A stretch of DNA of 64,000 nucleotides, from contig JBPCKT010000127.1 in NCBI GenBank assembly GCA_051004015.1, positions 1 to 64,000 on the forward strand, given 5' to 3'. The notes under the pieces are model-generated. The model saw only the letters and a list, made by a program, of their open reading frames with translations, had not been told where the DNA came from and did no database searches. Position 1 is the stretch's first letter. Every line of letters starts with the position of its first letter. Shown in pieces: positions 7,337-16,220 of the stretch. The position numbers and the translations under genes are program-made. This stretch comes from SXOA01 sp051004015 (GTDB lineage Bacteria; Planctomycetota; Planctomycetia; Pirellulales; Pirellulaceae).

Positions 7337-8230
7337 ATGACCATCGACTCTCACCACCACTTCTGGCAACTCTCCCAGCCGCTGAATTACCGCTGGCTGG
7401 ATGAGCCCCTCCTGGCGCCGATCAAGCGTGACTTTTTGCCGGCGGATCTTGCGCCTCTGCTCAAAGCGACGGGAATTGAGAGGACGGTGGTGGTGCAAAC
7501 GCAGCATGACCTGGCGGAGAACCGCTGGACGCACGCCCTCGCGGAGCAGCATGAATTCATCGCCGGTGTCGTCGGCTGGGTGGATCTGGCCAGCCCGGAT
7601 TGCGAGCGGCAACTGCTGGTGTTCAAGGACCAGCCAAAATTTGTCGGCGTGCGGCATGTGACGCAGGACGAGCCGGATGATGACTTCATCATCCGGGAGG
7701 ACGTGCTCCGCGGCCTGGCGGTGCTGGAGAAGCACGGCGTCCCCTTCGACCTGCTGTTCTTCGCCCGCCACTTGCGGCACGCCCCCGCCGTCGCCGCCCG
7801 GCTGCCGAATCTGAAGCTCGTGCTCGACCACTGCTCCAAACCCCGGATCAAGCACGGCGAAATCGACCAGTGGAAGCGCGAACTGGCCGCTGCCGCGAAG
7901 TTCCCGAACGTGTACTGCAAAATCTCTGGCCTGATCACCGAAGCGGACTGGAACACCTGGCGGATCGCCGACCTGAAGCCCTACGTGGACCACGCCATCG
8001 AGTGCTTCGGCCCCCAGCGGTGCATGTTCGGCTCCGACTGGCCGGTCTGTCTCCTCGCCGCCTCCTACGAGCGGTGGAAGGGAGCCGCGGACGACCTATT
8101 TTCGCAATACTCCGCAGCCGAGCGAGGCATGTTGAAGGGACAAACGGCGATTGAGTTCTATGGACTAAAGGTCTGCCACCAGCCGCACAATACCAGCCTG
8201 ACGCGCAAGCGAAGGACACCTCCTCTATGA
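7337..8230 (+). CDS. amidohydrolase-family lactonase (L-fuconolactonase-like)
   Basis: A 297-residue cytoplasmic amidohydrolase-2 family protein. IDSHHHFW at residues 3-10 gives the N-terminal metal His residues, LVLDHCSKP lies near 155 and the C-terminal FGSDWPVCL carries the conserved Asp. This pattern is typical of L-fuconolactone/L-rhamnono-lactone hydrolases, which open the sugar lactone after the dehydrogenase step. The last 12 or so residues ([12 protein letters not shown]) are encoded by a dispersed repeat and lie beyond the domain. The stop overlaps the queC start by 4 bp (ATGA), so the two genes are translationally coupled. Confidence 0.82.
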   Translation: MTIDSHHHFWQLSQPLNYRWLDEPLLAPIKRDFLPADLAPLLKATGIERTVVVQTQHDLAENRWTHALAEQHEFIAGVVGWVDLASPDCERQLLVFKDQPKFVGVRHVTQDEPDDDFIIREDVLRGLAVLEKHGVPFDLLFFARHLRHAPAVAARLPNLKLVLDHCSKPRIKHGEIDQWKRELAAAAKFPNVYCKISGLITEADWNTWRIADLKPYVDHAIECFGPQRCMFGSDWPVCLLAASYERWKGAADDLFSQYSAAERGMLKGQTAIEFYGLKVCHQPHNTSLTRKRRTPPL

Positions 8231-8964
8231 ATGAGAGTCCCAATAGTGGGAGCAAAAAAGCCGTCGTCCTCCTCAGCGGCGGCCTCGACTCCACCACCAC
8301 GCTCGCCATCGCGCAATCCGAAGGCTTCTCCGCCCACGCCATGACCTTCCGCTACGGCCAGCGGCACAGCGTCGAGCTCGCTGCGGCCAACCTCATCGCG
8401 GAAAAGATGCAGGTTGCCAAACACATCGTGGTCGATATCGACCTGGCTATGTTCGGCGGCTCGGCCCTGACGTCGGCGGGGCTGGCGGTGCCGAAGGACC
8501 GGAGCCTGGCGGAGATGGATGCGTCGATTCCCATCACCTACGTCCCGGCCCGCAACACGATCTTTCTGTCCTTCGCCCTGGCCTGGGCGGAGGTCCTCGG
8601 GGCGGCGGACATCTTCCTCGGCGTCAATGCCGTCGATTACAGCGGCTACCCCGACTGCCGGCCGGAATACATCGCCGCCTACGAGCAGATGGCCAACCTC
8701 GCCACCAAAGCCGGCGTGGAAGGAAAGCTCCGTCTCACCATCCACACGCCGCTCATCACCCTCACCAAGGCCCAAATCATCCGCCGCGGCCTGGACCTCG
8801 GCGTCGATTACAGCCTGACTACCACCTGCTACGACCCCGAAGAAACCACCGGCAAACCCTGCGGCCGCTGCGACGCCTGCCAACTGCGGATCAAAGGATT
8901 TCAGGAGAACGGGATGGCAGACCCGGCGCTGAGCCGGCATCTCACAGGCGAGCGGCCTGCGTAA
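8227..8964 (+). CDS. queC: 7-cyano-7-deazaguanine synthase QueC
   Basis: A 245-residue protein with the PP-loop SGGLDST at residues 17-23, PARNTIFLS mid-protein and a C-terminal zinc site of four cysteines in [18 protein letters not shown]. QueC uses ATP and ammonia to turn 7-carboxy-7-deazaguanine into preQ0, the precursor of queuosine in tRNA. queF, the next enzyme, lies far away in this window at 59.1-59.5 kb. The last five residues and the stop (GERPA, TAA) come from a copy of the GGCGAGCGGCC dispersed repeat. Overlaps the lactonase by 4 bp. Confidence 0.95.
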   Translation: MNESPNSGSKKAVVLLSGGLDSTTTLAIAQSEGFSAHAMTFRYGQRHSVELAAANLIAEKMQVAKHIVVDIDLAMFGGSALTSAGLAVPKDRSLAEMDASIPITYVPARNTIFLSFALAWAEVLGAADIFLGVNAVDYSGYPDCRPEYIAAYEQMANLATKAGVEGKLRLTIHTPLITLTKAQIIRRGLDLGVDYSLTTTCYDPEETTGKPCGRCDACQLRIKGFQENGMADPALSRHLTGERPA

Positions 8965-9439
8965 GCTGGCCGGTGAGGCAGCTCGTGATGGGGCTGAAAA
9001 TTTCACCCTGGGCTTGACCGCGTTGTAACAATTGTATAGTATTTGAGATAGGAACCCAGTGGCCTCCGGTGCGCGCTGGGCATGCCGTCCGGCGGGGAGA
9101 CCACTGCCGAGCGGTGAGGCTGGCTGCGATTCCAACGACCTGAAAAACCACTTATCACAAGGCCGTTTGTTTGTGAATAATGCATTTCGCTGTTTTGACG
9201 AAAATGAATTGAATTATGCATCCCATGAATTGCCGCAACAGCCTGACGCCAAGGGACTTCTGACGATGGGCCGGAGGCGGACTCCCGCGTGAAACGGAGC
9301 GCAAAAAAGTGCATAACGACCCGCTGCACTGGGGGTATTCCGCCTCTTATCAACTGGAGATTGACCGCAGGCGGTCTGCCGGTGGCAATGGACCGGAAGT
9401 GGCGTCAGAATGACCACAGCTAATTGGGAGGGAATGGGC
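8965..9439. other. long leader region upstream of the PVC dehydrogenase gene
   Basis: About 470 bp without a supported gene. It contains the rest of a GGCGAGCGGCC-type repeat arm at its left end, a good sigma-70-like promoter at 9014-9042, and an AT-rich part around 9165-9240. If that promoter drives the dehydrogenase gene, the transcript has a 5' leader of nearly 400 bases. No riboswitch family was recognised. Confidence 0.45.
9014..9042 (+). promoter_or_regulatory. candidate sigma-70 promoter
   Basis: TTGACC at 9014-9019 and TAGTAT at 9037-9042 with 17 bases between, both close to consensus. It lies just after queC and points towards the dehydrogenase gene. Confidence 0.5.
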
Positions 9440-12400
9440 ATGGCCACGAAAATGCACAAAGAGACACAAAAACAGAAAATCAGCGGAAGGGCCTCTCGTT
9501 TTCTCTACGAGCCTTTTCGTGTTTTTCGTGGCCACTCCCCTGCCTTCCTCTTTGTGTCCCTGCTGCTGATTCAGTCGGGCGCTTTCGGCCAAGGCTATTC
9601 CCCCACGGAAGCCCCCGGCAAGATGAAACTGCCGGAAGGCTTCTCGGCCAAACTCGTCGCTAGCGAGCCGCTGATCCGCCAGCCGGTGGCGATTGATTTT
9701 GATGACCGGGGGCGATTGTGGGTGATGCAGTATTTGCAGTATCCGAATCCGGAGGGGCTGCAGCGGGTGAAGGTGGACCGCTTCTCCCGGACGAAGTACG
9801 ACAAAATCCCGGAGCCGCCGCCGAAAGGACCGAAGGGGGAAGACCGGCTGACGATTGTAGAAGGAGAAAAGTCAAAAGACTTTCTCTCCGGCCTGAACCT
9901 CGCCAGCGCCTTCCAGTTCGGCCACGGCGGCGTCTACGTCCTGAACCCGCCGTACCTGCTGTTCTACGCCGACAAAGACCGCGACGACGTGCCCGACGGC
10001 GACCCGGAGGTGCTGCTCGCCGGCTTTGGCATGGACGACGCCCACTCGGTCGCCAACTCGCTCACCTGGGGGCCGGACGGCTGGTTGTACGGCTGTCAGG
10101 GGAGCACGGTCACGGCGAACATCCGGGGCATCGAGTTCCAGCAGGGGGTCTGGCGGTATCATCCCCGCAGCCGTGAGTTCGAGCTGTTCTGCGAAGGGGG
10201 CGGCAACTCCTGGGGGCTCGACTTCGACGACGACGGCAACCTCCTCTACAGCACCAACCACGGCGGCTTCGTGATGCTGCACGGCGTGCAGGGGGCCTAC
10301 CTCTGGAAGCAGTTCGGCAAGCACGGCGAGCTGCACAACCCGCACGCCTACGGCTACTTCGACCACGTCCCGCACCAGAACTTCTTCGGCGGCCACGTCA
10401 CCGTCGGCGGCATCGTCTACCGCGGCGACGCCTACGGAGAAAAACTCCGCGGCAAATACATCGCCGGCGACCTCCTCGGCCACGGCGTCTACTGGCACGA
10501 CATCCAGCCGCGGGGGACCACCTTCCAGACGAAACACGGCGGCGAGCTGCTCGTGGCCAACGACACCTGGTTCGCCACCAGCGACGTCTGCCTCGGCCCC
10601 GACGGCTGCGTCTACGTCGCCGACTGGCACGACAAGCGAACCGCTCATCCCGATCCCGACGCGGACTGGGACCGGCGGAACGGGCGGGTGTACAAGATCG
10701 AATACACCCCCACTAACCCGAAGCGCAAGCGAGGGACAGATGACACTAACCCGAAGCGTAAGCGAGGGAGTGACGAAACCGCCAAAGAGCAGATCCCCGA
10801 CTTCGCCAAGCTCTCTTCCGACGAGCTGATTCCGCTCCTCTTCAGTAAGAACCACTGGCTAGCGACCCGCGCCCGGCGAATTCTCGGCGAAAAGCGGGAT
10901 GCGAACGTCTACATTCCCTTAACGAAGCTCATCGCAGATTCCAAGGACGACCACGACGCCCTCAAAGCCCTCTGGGCCCTCGACGTCAGCGGCGGCTTCT
11001 CGGAAAAGCTCGGCTGCGAACTCCTGGATCACAAAAGCCCCCTCATCCGCCGCTGGGTCGTGCGACTCCTTGGCGATCCCAAAAAGGTCGAACCCGCCAC
11101 TGCCGCCCGGCTGAGGAAGCTGGCCGCGGAGGATGAAAGCCCCCTCGTCCGTAGCCAACTCGCCTCCGCCGCCAAACGCCTGCCAACGCAGGACGCGATG
11201 CCGATCATCAAGGCCCTTCTCGCGCGAAGCGACTCCGGCGATGAGAAAGACCCCTACATCCCGCTCCTCCTCTGGTGGTCCGTCGAGCAGCACTGCGTGG
11301 CCGCGGAACTGGACCTCCCCGATTTCCTCACCGAAGGCCCAGCGGCGAAGAATCCGATTGTGAGGGACACGATTCTGTCGCGATTGGTGCGGCGGTATGT
11401 GGCGGAAGGGAGAGATCATATTGATGAAGCTGTCGAGGAGATTCTGACCCATGTTCCCAAAGAGTCTTTGCCGCCGCTGTTGGCCGCGGTGGACCTGGGT
11501 ATGCTACAGCGGCCGGCTGGTAAAGAGAGACTAGCGCCAGCGCTAGCCGAACTGCTTTTGAAGCAGTCGGAACAAAACAATCCCGCTGTCTTGCGGACGT
11601 TAGTGCGAACCGGAAATTCAACGGCCGCCTCCCGAGCAGTTGCCATCATTCTCGATTCTAAGGCCCCGGAGACGGATCGCGTTGCTCTGCTGGAACTGCT
11701 CCCAGTGATTCGACGCCAGATCGAGAACTGGCCAAGCATTGAAGAAATTCTTGACCGCTCGGAGCCGGAAAAAGTCAAAATCGCCGTCATAGCTAATTTC
11801 GCCCACTTCCGCGCCCGCTATGCTGTGCTGGCCTCCTATTCCAAGTTTACAGAGCGTGAAAAAGCGGCGGTCCGAACGACGTTGCTCAGCCGACCGGATT
11901 GGACTTTGGCTGTGTTGCAAGAAGTTTCGCTTGGCAAGTTCCCAGCCAAGGACTTTACGATCGAGGAGCTTCGGCTCGTGGCCCTCCATCACGACCCGGC
12001 TCTCGATGAATTGGTCAAAAAGCATTGGGGCAAAATCTCCCCGCCTACCAAAGAAGAAGTCCTCGCCGACGTCCGTCGCCTCAACAACGACCTCCGGGCG
12101 TTTCTCGGCGATGCGAAAGCGGGGAAGGTGCTGTATACGAAGCACTGTGCCTCCTGTCACAAGCTCTTTGGCGAAGGAGCCGCAGTCGGGCCGGATTTGA
12201 CCTTTGCCAATCGGACCGACCGGGACTTCCTGCTCGTCAGCACGGTCGATCCCAGCGCGGTTGTGCGGAAGGAATTTCAGAGCCACGTCGCCCTGCTCAA
12301 GAGCGGCACTGTCGTCACCGGGCTGATCGTGGAAAACAAGCCTCCGAAGATGGTCTTCGTCGATTCCAAGGGGCAGAAGACGGAAGTCTCCTCCGAGGAC

Positions 12401-12523
12401 ATCGACAAGCTGCAAGAATCCCCCACGTCCCTCATGCCTGACAACATCCTGAAGCAGCTCAAGCCAGACGAGCTGCGCGATCTGTTCGCCTACCTGCAAG
12501 CCGCCAAGAAGCCCGAGGAGTAA
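9440..12523 (+). CDS. PVC-type membrane-bound dehydrogenase with HEAT repeats and c-type haem
   Basis: A protein of about 1030 residues. A leader with a hydrophobic stretch (AFLFVSLLLIQSGAFG) ends near residue 50 and indicates export. It is followed by a glucose/sorbosone-dehydrogenase-like beta-propeller (LPEGFSAKLVASEP, then blocks such as WGPDGWLYGCQGS and CLGPDGCVYVADWHD), alpha-helical HEAT-like repeats, and a C-terminal c-type haem site CASCH with GPDLT downstream. This architecture is typical of planctomycetes and fits periplasmic oxidation of a sugar or alcohol with electron transfer to the haem. ATG 9440 is preferred because GGGAGG lies 9 bases before it; 9410 and 9434 are alternatives in frame. 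Two in-frame NPKRKRG repeats separate propeller and HEAT parts. The isochorismatase-like gene follows after 3 bp. Confidence 0.88.
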   Translation: MATKMHKETQKQKISGRASRFLYEPFRVFRGHSPAFLFVSLLLIQSGAFGQGYSPTEAPGKMKLPEGFSAKLVASEPLIRQPVAIDFDDRGRLWVMQYLQYPNPEGLQRVKVDRFSRTKYDKIPEPPPKGPKGEDRLTIVEGEKSKDFLSGLNLASAFQFGHGGVYVLNPPYLLFYADKDRDDVPDGDPEVLLAGFGMDDAHSVANSLTWGPDGWLYGCQGSTVTANIRGIEFQQGVWRYHPRSREFELFCEGGGNSWGLDFDDDGNLLYSTNHGGFVMLHGVQGAYLWKQFGKHGELHNPHAYGYFDHVPHQNFFGGHVTVGGIVYRGDAYGEKLRGKYIAGDLLGHGVYWHDIQPRGTTFQTKHGGELLVANDTWFATSDVCLGPDGCVYVADWHDKRTAHPDPDADWDRRNGRVYKIEYTPTNPKRKRGTDDTNPKRKRGSDETAKEQIPDFAKLSSDELIPLLFSKNHWLATRARRILGEKRDANVYIPLTKLIADSKDDHDALKALWALDVSGGFSEKLGCELLDHKSPLIRRWVVRLLGDPKKVEPATAARLRKLAAEDESPLVRSQLASAAKRLPTQDAMPIIKALLARSDSGDEKDPYIPLLLWWSVEQHCVAAELDLPDFLTEGPAAKNPIVRDTILSRLVRRYVAEGRDHIDEAVEEILTHVPKESLPPLLAAVDLGMLQRPAGKERLAPALAELLLKQSEQNNPAVLRTLVRTGNSTAASRAVAIILDSKAPETDRVALLELLPVIRRQIENWPSIEEILDRSEPEKVKIAVIANFAHFRARYAVLASYSKFTEREKAAVRTTLLSRPDWTLAVLQEVSLGKFPAKDFTIEELRLVALHHDPALDELVKKHWGKISPPTKEEVLADVRRLNNDLRAFLGDAKAGKVLYTKHCASCHKLFGEGAAVGPDLTFANRTDRDFLLVSTVDPSAVVRKEFQSHVALLKSGTVVTGLIVENKPPKMVFVDSKGQKTEVSSEDIDKLQESPTSLMPDNILKQLKPDELRDLFAYLQAAKKPEE
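9441..9534. repeat. inverted repeat TGGCCACGAAAA inside a signal-peptide coding region
   Basis: TGGCCACGAAAA at 9441-9452 is matched by TTTTTCGTGGCCA ending at 9534, with further inner complementarity (AGGGCCTCTCGT against ACGAGCC). It overlaps the first 30 or so codons of the dehydrogenase, so the positively charged part of its leader is repeat-encoded. Confidence 0.7.
10712..10769 (+). repeat. two tandem 33-bp-spaced copies of the NPKRKRG repeat
   Basis: ACTAACCCGAAGCGCAAGCG at 10712 and ACTAACCCGAAGCGTAAGCG at 10745 are near-identical 25-base units spaced 33 bp (11 codons) apart. Both are in frame within the dehydrogenase and encode TNPKRKRG twice, in the linker between the beta-propeller and the HEAT repeats. 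Confidence 0.85.
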
Positions 12524-12526
12524 ATC

Positions 12527-13591
12527 ATGCGTACCCGATTTTTGCTGTCGCTCTTTACCGCCGTTTTGTTGGCACAGGCCACCTTCGCCGAAGAGCCCGT
12601 TCGCCAATATCAGAACACGCTGACGCTGCTCAAAAACCCTCCGCCGCTGCTCGCCGATTATCCGGAATTCATCGAGCCGGTGAAGGAACTCGCGCGGTAT
12701 GAAGCGCCGCTTTTGGTCGATGACGAGGGGGCGGACCTCGAGGTCCGGGCCTGGCGGTTCTCCTACAACGCCCGTGGGATTATCGAGATGCCCAATCGGC
12801 TTAAGGCGGCGGATACCGCCGTCATCATGGTGCATCCGTGGGGCATCGACGACGGCCAGGGGTGGCGGACGCCGGAGCCGGCCGGAGTCTGCGACTTCTG
12901 CACTCCCGCGAAAAACCACCTGGCCGCCCGCCACACCAAGGAAATCATCAGCCCCTTCCACAAGTCGCTCCGCGGCAAAGTGGCCTTCCAGATGTACAGC
13001 CTCCCCGGCAAGGAAGACCCCATCCGCAAACAGCTCTACCGCGGCATCCGCGGCAAACCAAGCGACGAAGCCCGCAAGATCGGGGCGAAGGAGCTGACCG
13101 AGAAGCTCAATAGCTTCCGCTACGCCGGTGAGCCGCTGCCGAAAACGATCGCGCTCTCGAAAGACAATCCCGTCCGCGACTACTTCAAATCCTTTCCCGG
13201 TCTCGACTCCAGCGCCAAATTCAATAACGCCGGTTTCTGGGAGTTGCCCATTCCAGTGACGAGTGATTTGGAAACGGACCCCAGTGACATTGTCATCTAC
13301 GACGGCGACGGCTATCCACCCCTGCGGGAATTCCTCAAGGAGCACAAAATCCGCCACGTGCTGCTGACCGGCTACGCCACCGACATGTGCTACTGCAAAA
13401 CGACAGCCGGCTACGAGAACCTGAGCAAGGACTTCAACGTCTTCCTCGTCGGCGACGCCACCCTCGCCACCTACCCGGCCAACAGCACCCCCAAATTCGC
13501 CACCAACGCCCACATCTCCTACGCGGCGCTGAACCAGCTCGTGACGCAGATTTCGTGGGTGAAGTACATTCCTAAGACCGCGCGGAAATGA
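12527..13591 (+). CDS. secreted isochorismatase-like cysteine hydrolase
   Basis: A 354-residue protein with a signal peptide (hydrophobic LLSLFTAVLLAQATFAEE, likely cleaved after about residue 21). The rest has the isochorismatase-like outline: AVIMVHPWG in the first strand and VLLTGYATDMCYCKTTAGY near 300, where the nucleophilic Cys would lie. The usual Asp of the first strand is not obvious, so activity is uncertain. GAGGAG lies 7 bases before the ATG, and the gene starts 3 bp after the dehydrogenase stop, indicating an operon and perhaps a shared periplasmic pathway. Confidence 0.72.
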   Translation: MRTRFLLSLFTAVLLAQATFAEEPVRQYQNTLTLLKNPPPLLADYPEFIEPVKELARYEAPLLVDDEGADLEVRAWRFSYNARGIIEMPNRLKAADTAVIMVHPWGIDDGQGWRTPEPAGVCDFCTPAKNHLAARHTKEIISPFHKSLRGKVAFQMYSLPGKEDPIRKQLYRGIRGKPSDEARKIGAKELTEKLNSFRYAGEPLPKTIALSKDNPVRDYFKSFPGLDSSAKFNNAGFWELPIPVTSDLETDPSDIVIYDGDGYPPLREFLKEHKIRHVLLTGYATDMCYCKTTAGYENLSKDFNVFLVGDATLATYPANSTPKFATNAHISYAALNQLVTQISWVKYIPKTARK

Positions 13592-13599
13592 GAGAAGGA

Positions 13600-13668
13600 G
13601 AATTCCGAAATTCGAATGGCGAATGGCGAATTGGTTCCGCCAAATTCGTCATTCGTCATTCGGAATTC
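13600..13668. repeat. inverted repeat of GAATTC/ATTCGAATGGCGAATG units
   Basis: GAATTCCGAAATTCGAATGG at the left is mirrored by CATTCGTCATTCGGAATTC at the right. It lies between convergent genes and supplies the last codons and stop (MTNSE) of the esterase. Related copies flank the serine hydrolase gene at 59524-59555 and 60739-60809. Confidence 0.8.
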
Positions 13669-14543
13669 GTCATTCCTTTTAGGTGCTTCTCAAAAAACTC
13701 CAGCATCGCCTTCTCTGCCTTCACCGCATCATCCCCCTTGAAGCCGTGGCCGGCCCCTTCCAGGGTGAGCAGTTCGACCTCAACTTCGGAAGCTTTGAGC
13801 TTGTCGTGAATCCAGGTGGCTTGCTCGTAGGCGACGTAGGGATCCTTGGTGCCGTGGATCAGGAGCGTGGGGGCGGCAGTCGGGGTGACCCAGTAGAGCG
13901 GACTGGCGAGGATGTGCTTCTTGTGCTCCTTCGTGGCATCGCCGCCGAGCCACAGCGGCAGCACTTCAGCCGCGTCCACGCTCTTGCCGTAAGACTTCGT
14001 CAGGTCGCTGGGGCCGTAGTAATTCACGACGCAGGCCACACGGCTGGACTGTCCGGGATTGCCGCCGGTCCCTTCGAGCGAAGGAACATCGCCGGTCACG
14101 CCGAGATACTGCACCAGGTGCCCGCCGGCGGAATCGCCGACGACCCCAATCCGCTCCGGATCGATGTGGAGCTTCTCGGCATTCGCCTTCAGCCACCGCA
14201 CGGCCGCCTTCACGTCATGCACCGCGGCGGGGAACTGGTGCTTGGGGGCGAGGCGATAGGTGACGGTGACTGCGACGTAATCCTTCTCCGCCAGTTGCTT
14301 GCACAGCTCATCCCAGCGCTCCCGCTTGCCGGCGCGGAATCCGCCGCCGTGGATGCAGAGGACCGCGGGAAGCTTTGCCCCTTCCTGCACTTCCTTGGGC
14401 CGCGCCAGGTTGAGTTGCAGGTGCTCGTCGCCGGGACTCGAGTACTCGACCCCTGGCTCGAACACGATTTCGCCGGCGAAGAGACGCGACAGCGGGAGAC
14501 CGCCAGCGAAAGCAATCACGAGTGATAAGCATAGGTTCTTCAT
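13656..14543 (-). CDS. secreted alpha/beta-hydrolase (esterase)
   Basis: A 295-residue protein with a signal peptide (about residues 1-23, ending FAGE) and the hormone-sensitive-lipase/BD-FAE-like hydrolase pattern: IHGGGF near 65 (oxyanion hole), GDSAGG near 140 (nucleophile Ser), GTKDPYV near 232 (Asp) and GAGHGF near 265 (His). It should hydrolyse carboxylic esters, perhaps acetylated polysaccharide side groups, in the periplasm; substrate unknown. The C-terminal MTNSE is encoded by the dispersed repeat at 13600-13668. Confidence 0.86.
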   Translation of the reverse strand: MKNLCLSLVIAFAGGLPLSRLFAGEIVFEPGVEYSSPGDEHLQLNLARPKEVQEGAKLPAVLCIHGGGFRAGKRERWDELCKQLAEKDYVAVTVTYRLAPKHQFPAAVHDVKAAVRWLKANAEKLHIDPERIGVVGDSAGGHLVQYLGVTGDVPSLEGTGGNPGQSSRVACVVNYYGPSDLTKSYGKSVDAAEVLPLWLGGDATKEHKKHILASPLYWVTPTAAPTLLIHGTKDPYVAYEQATWIHDKLKASEVEVELLTLEGAGHGFKGDDAVKAEKAMLEFFEKHLKGMTNSE

Positions 14544-14686
14544 ATGATCTCATTGCGATAGTGCGTGCATCCTAGAACCCAATCCTTTTGACCTGCGCCC
14601 TTGAAGCAGTTGGCAGGAGAAGTGACGTCTGTGCCGCTATCGTACCGCCTGAGCAGGCCGCCCCGCAACTAACCCGTGAACTGCTC

Positions 14687-14715
14687 TTGACACGGTTTCT
14701 CCCCTTCCCTTACAA
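14687..14715 (+). promoter_or_regulatory. candidate sigma-70 promoter for the BBP7 gene
   Basis: TTGACA at 14687-14692 (perfect -35) and TTACAA at 14710-14715 with a 17-base spacer, about 85 bases upstream of the BBP7 start. Confidence 0.45.
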
Positions 14716-14801
14716 GCCGGGGCCTTATCTACCTGAACCGCCGGGCGGCTTTCGCTGCGCGGTGGAACCGCGGCCTTTCGTCCGCCCGAAGGAACATACG
14801 T

Positions 14802-16193
14802 GTGCATTCTTACCGCATGGCTTTGATCCTGTCTGCCCTGTCCGTCCTCGCGCTGGCCGCGATGGCTGCCGCGGATGATCCCGCCCCCGCGCTGGCGCGC
14901 GCGGCGACGAAAGTCCCGCCCGCATCCCCGAGAAGGCCCGCCGCGGATGCGGATGAGCATGCCGGGCAAAATCATGCGGACCAGGCCGACGACTACTACC
15001 CGCAGAATCCCTTGCTCGGCGATGTCTTCGCCGAAGATCATGGCGGCTTCGATTGCGGATATGGCAACTGCGGACGCTGTCGCACTTGCTGCGACACCCT
15101 TTGCAATCCGGGGGGCTGCGGCATGTATGTTCGGGCGGACTATCTGCTCTGGAGCACCAAGGGGATGCATCTGCCGCCGCTGGTCACGGCTGGCGATCCC
15201 AACAATACGGCGATTCCCGCCGGCGTCATCAACGAAGATGGCAGCCTCCCCGCCAACACGCGGGTCCTGTTTGGCAACGGCCTCTACAATGGCCAGGGAC
15301 GCCCGGGCGGAAGGATTGTATTTGGAACTTACCTCAATTCGTGCTGGGCTTTGGAAGGGGAATATTTTGGCCTCACCGATAAGCGAACCAGTTTTTCCGG
15401 CGCGTCCACCGCGACCAATCAGCTGGCCTTTCCTTTTTTTGACGAATCCAACGACGGTTTGCCGGCTGTCTTCGGTTGTCCCGATTCCGCTTTCGCCGTC
15501 CAAGCTGTCACGCGGTTTCAAGGAGGCGGGTTTCGCTTACTTCGCAACCTTTGCTGCTGGGAAGGTTGCGGCCCGTCGTGGTGGGACGGCTGCCCGGTCA
15601 ACGTCGCCAAGCGAATGGACCTGCTGCTCGGCTATCGCTCTGTGCGGCTCGATGAAAACCTGACTTTCATCGAGAACTGTGATTTGAATGGAGTTCCTCA
15701 CGACGGCCGCGACGGCTTCGATACTCAGAACAATTTCAACGGCTTCGATTTGGGAACGATGCTGCAATTCCGCCGCGGCTGCTGGTCGCTGGATTTGACC
15801 ACGAAGGTCGGCATCGGCAATACCCGCAGCGTGGTGCTGATTAACGGCGTGGCCTTTCAAGACGGCGTTCCGCAAACGCCCGCAGGCAGCATCCTGGCCG
15901 TTTCCTCCAACAGCGGCCGCCACGTCAACAACGCCTTCACCATGTTGCCGGAAGTGGACCTGAACGTCGGCTACCAGATCAATCCCTGCTGGCGGTTCAC
16001 CACGGGCTACTCGCTGATGTACTGGTGCGGCGTCTATCGCCCCGGCGACCAGATTGATCAGCACATCAACCCCAACCTCTGGCCCCCGCTCCCCTTGAAC
16101 GGCAATAATGCGGGTCTCTGGCCGCAATATCCCGGCCGGGCCAGCGACTTCTGGGCTCAAGGCATCAACTTCGGTCTGGAAGCCCGCTGGTAG
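14802..16193 (+). CDS. BBP7-family outer membrane beta-barrel protein
   Basis: A 463-residue protein with a signal peptide (MALILSALSVLALAAMAAA region, first 27 residues or so), a low-complexity Ala/Pro/Asp linker, a Cys-rich patch (CGYGNCGRCRTCC near 85) and then MYVRADYLLWSTKGM, the hallmark of planctomycete BBP7 barrels. Alternating hydrophobic strands fill the rest and the protein ends in NFGLEARW, an aromatic terminus typical of outer-membrane barrels. GTG 14802 is preferred to ATG 14817 because GAAGGA lies 8 bases before it. Likely a surface or pore-like protein of the outer membrane; no ligand is known. Confidence 0.85.
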   Translation: MHSYRMALILSALSVLALAAMAAADDPAPALARAATKVPPASPRRPAADADEHAGQNHADQADDYYPQNPLLGDVFAEDHGGFDCGYGNCGRCRTCCDTLCNPGGCGMYVRADYLLWSTKGMHLPPLVTAGDPNNTAIPAGVINEDGSLPANTRVLFGNGLYNGQGRPGGRIVFGTYLNSCWALEGEYFGLTDKRTSFSGASTATNQLAFPFFDESNDGLPAVFGCPDSAFAVQAVTRFQGGGFRLLRNLCCWEGCGPSWWDGCPVNVAKRMDLLLGYRSVRLDENLTFIENCDLNGVPHDGRDGFDTQNNFNGFDLGTMLQFRRGCWSLDLTTKVGIGNTRSVVLINGVAFQDGVPQTPAGSILAVSSNSGRHVNNAFTMLPEVDLNVGYQINPCWRFTTGYSLMYWCGVYRPGDQIDQHINPNLWPPLPLNGNNAGLWPQYPGRASDFWAQGINFGLEARW

Positions 16194-16220
16194 GTTCACA
16201 CCTCCAGCCAGGCAGCCACC

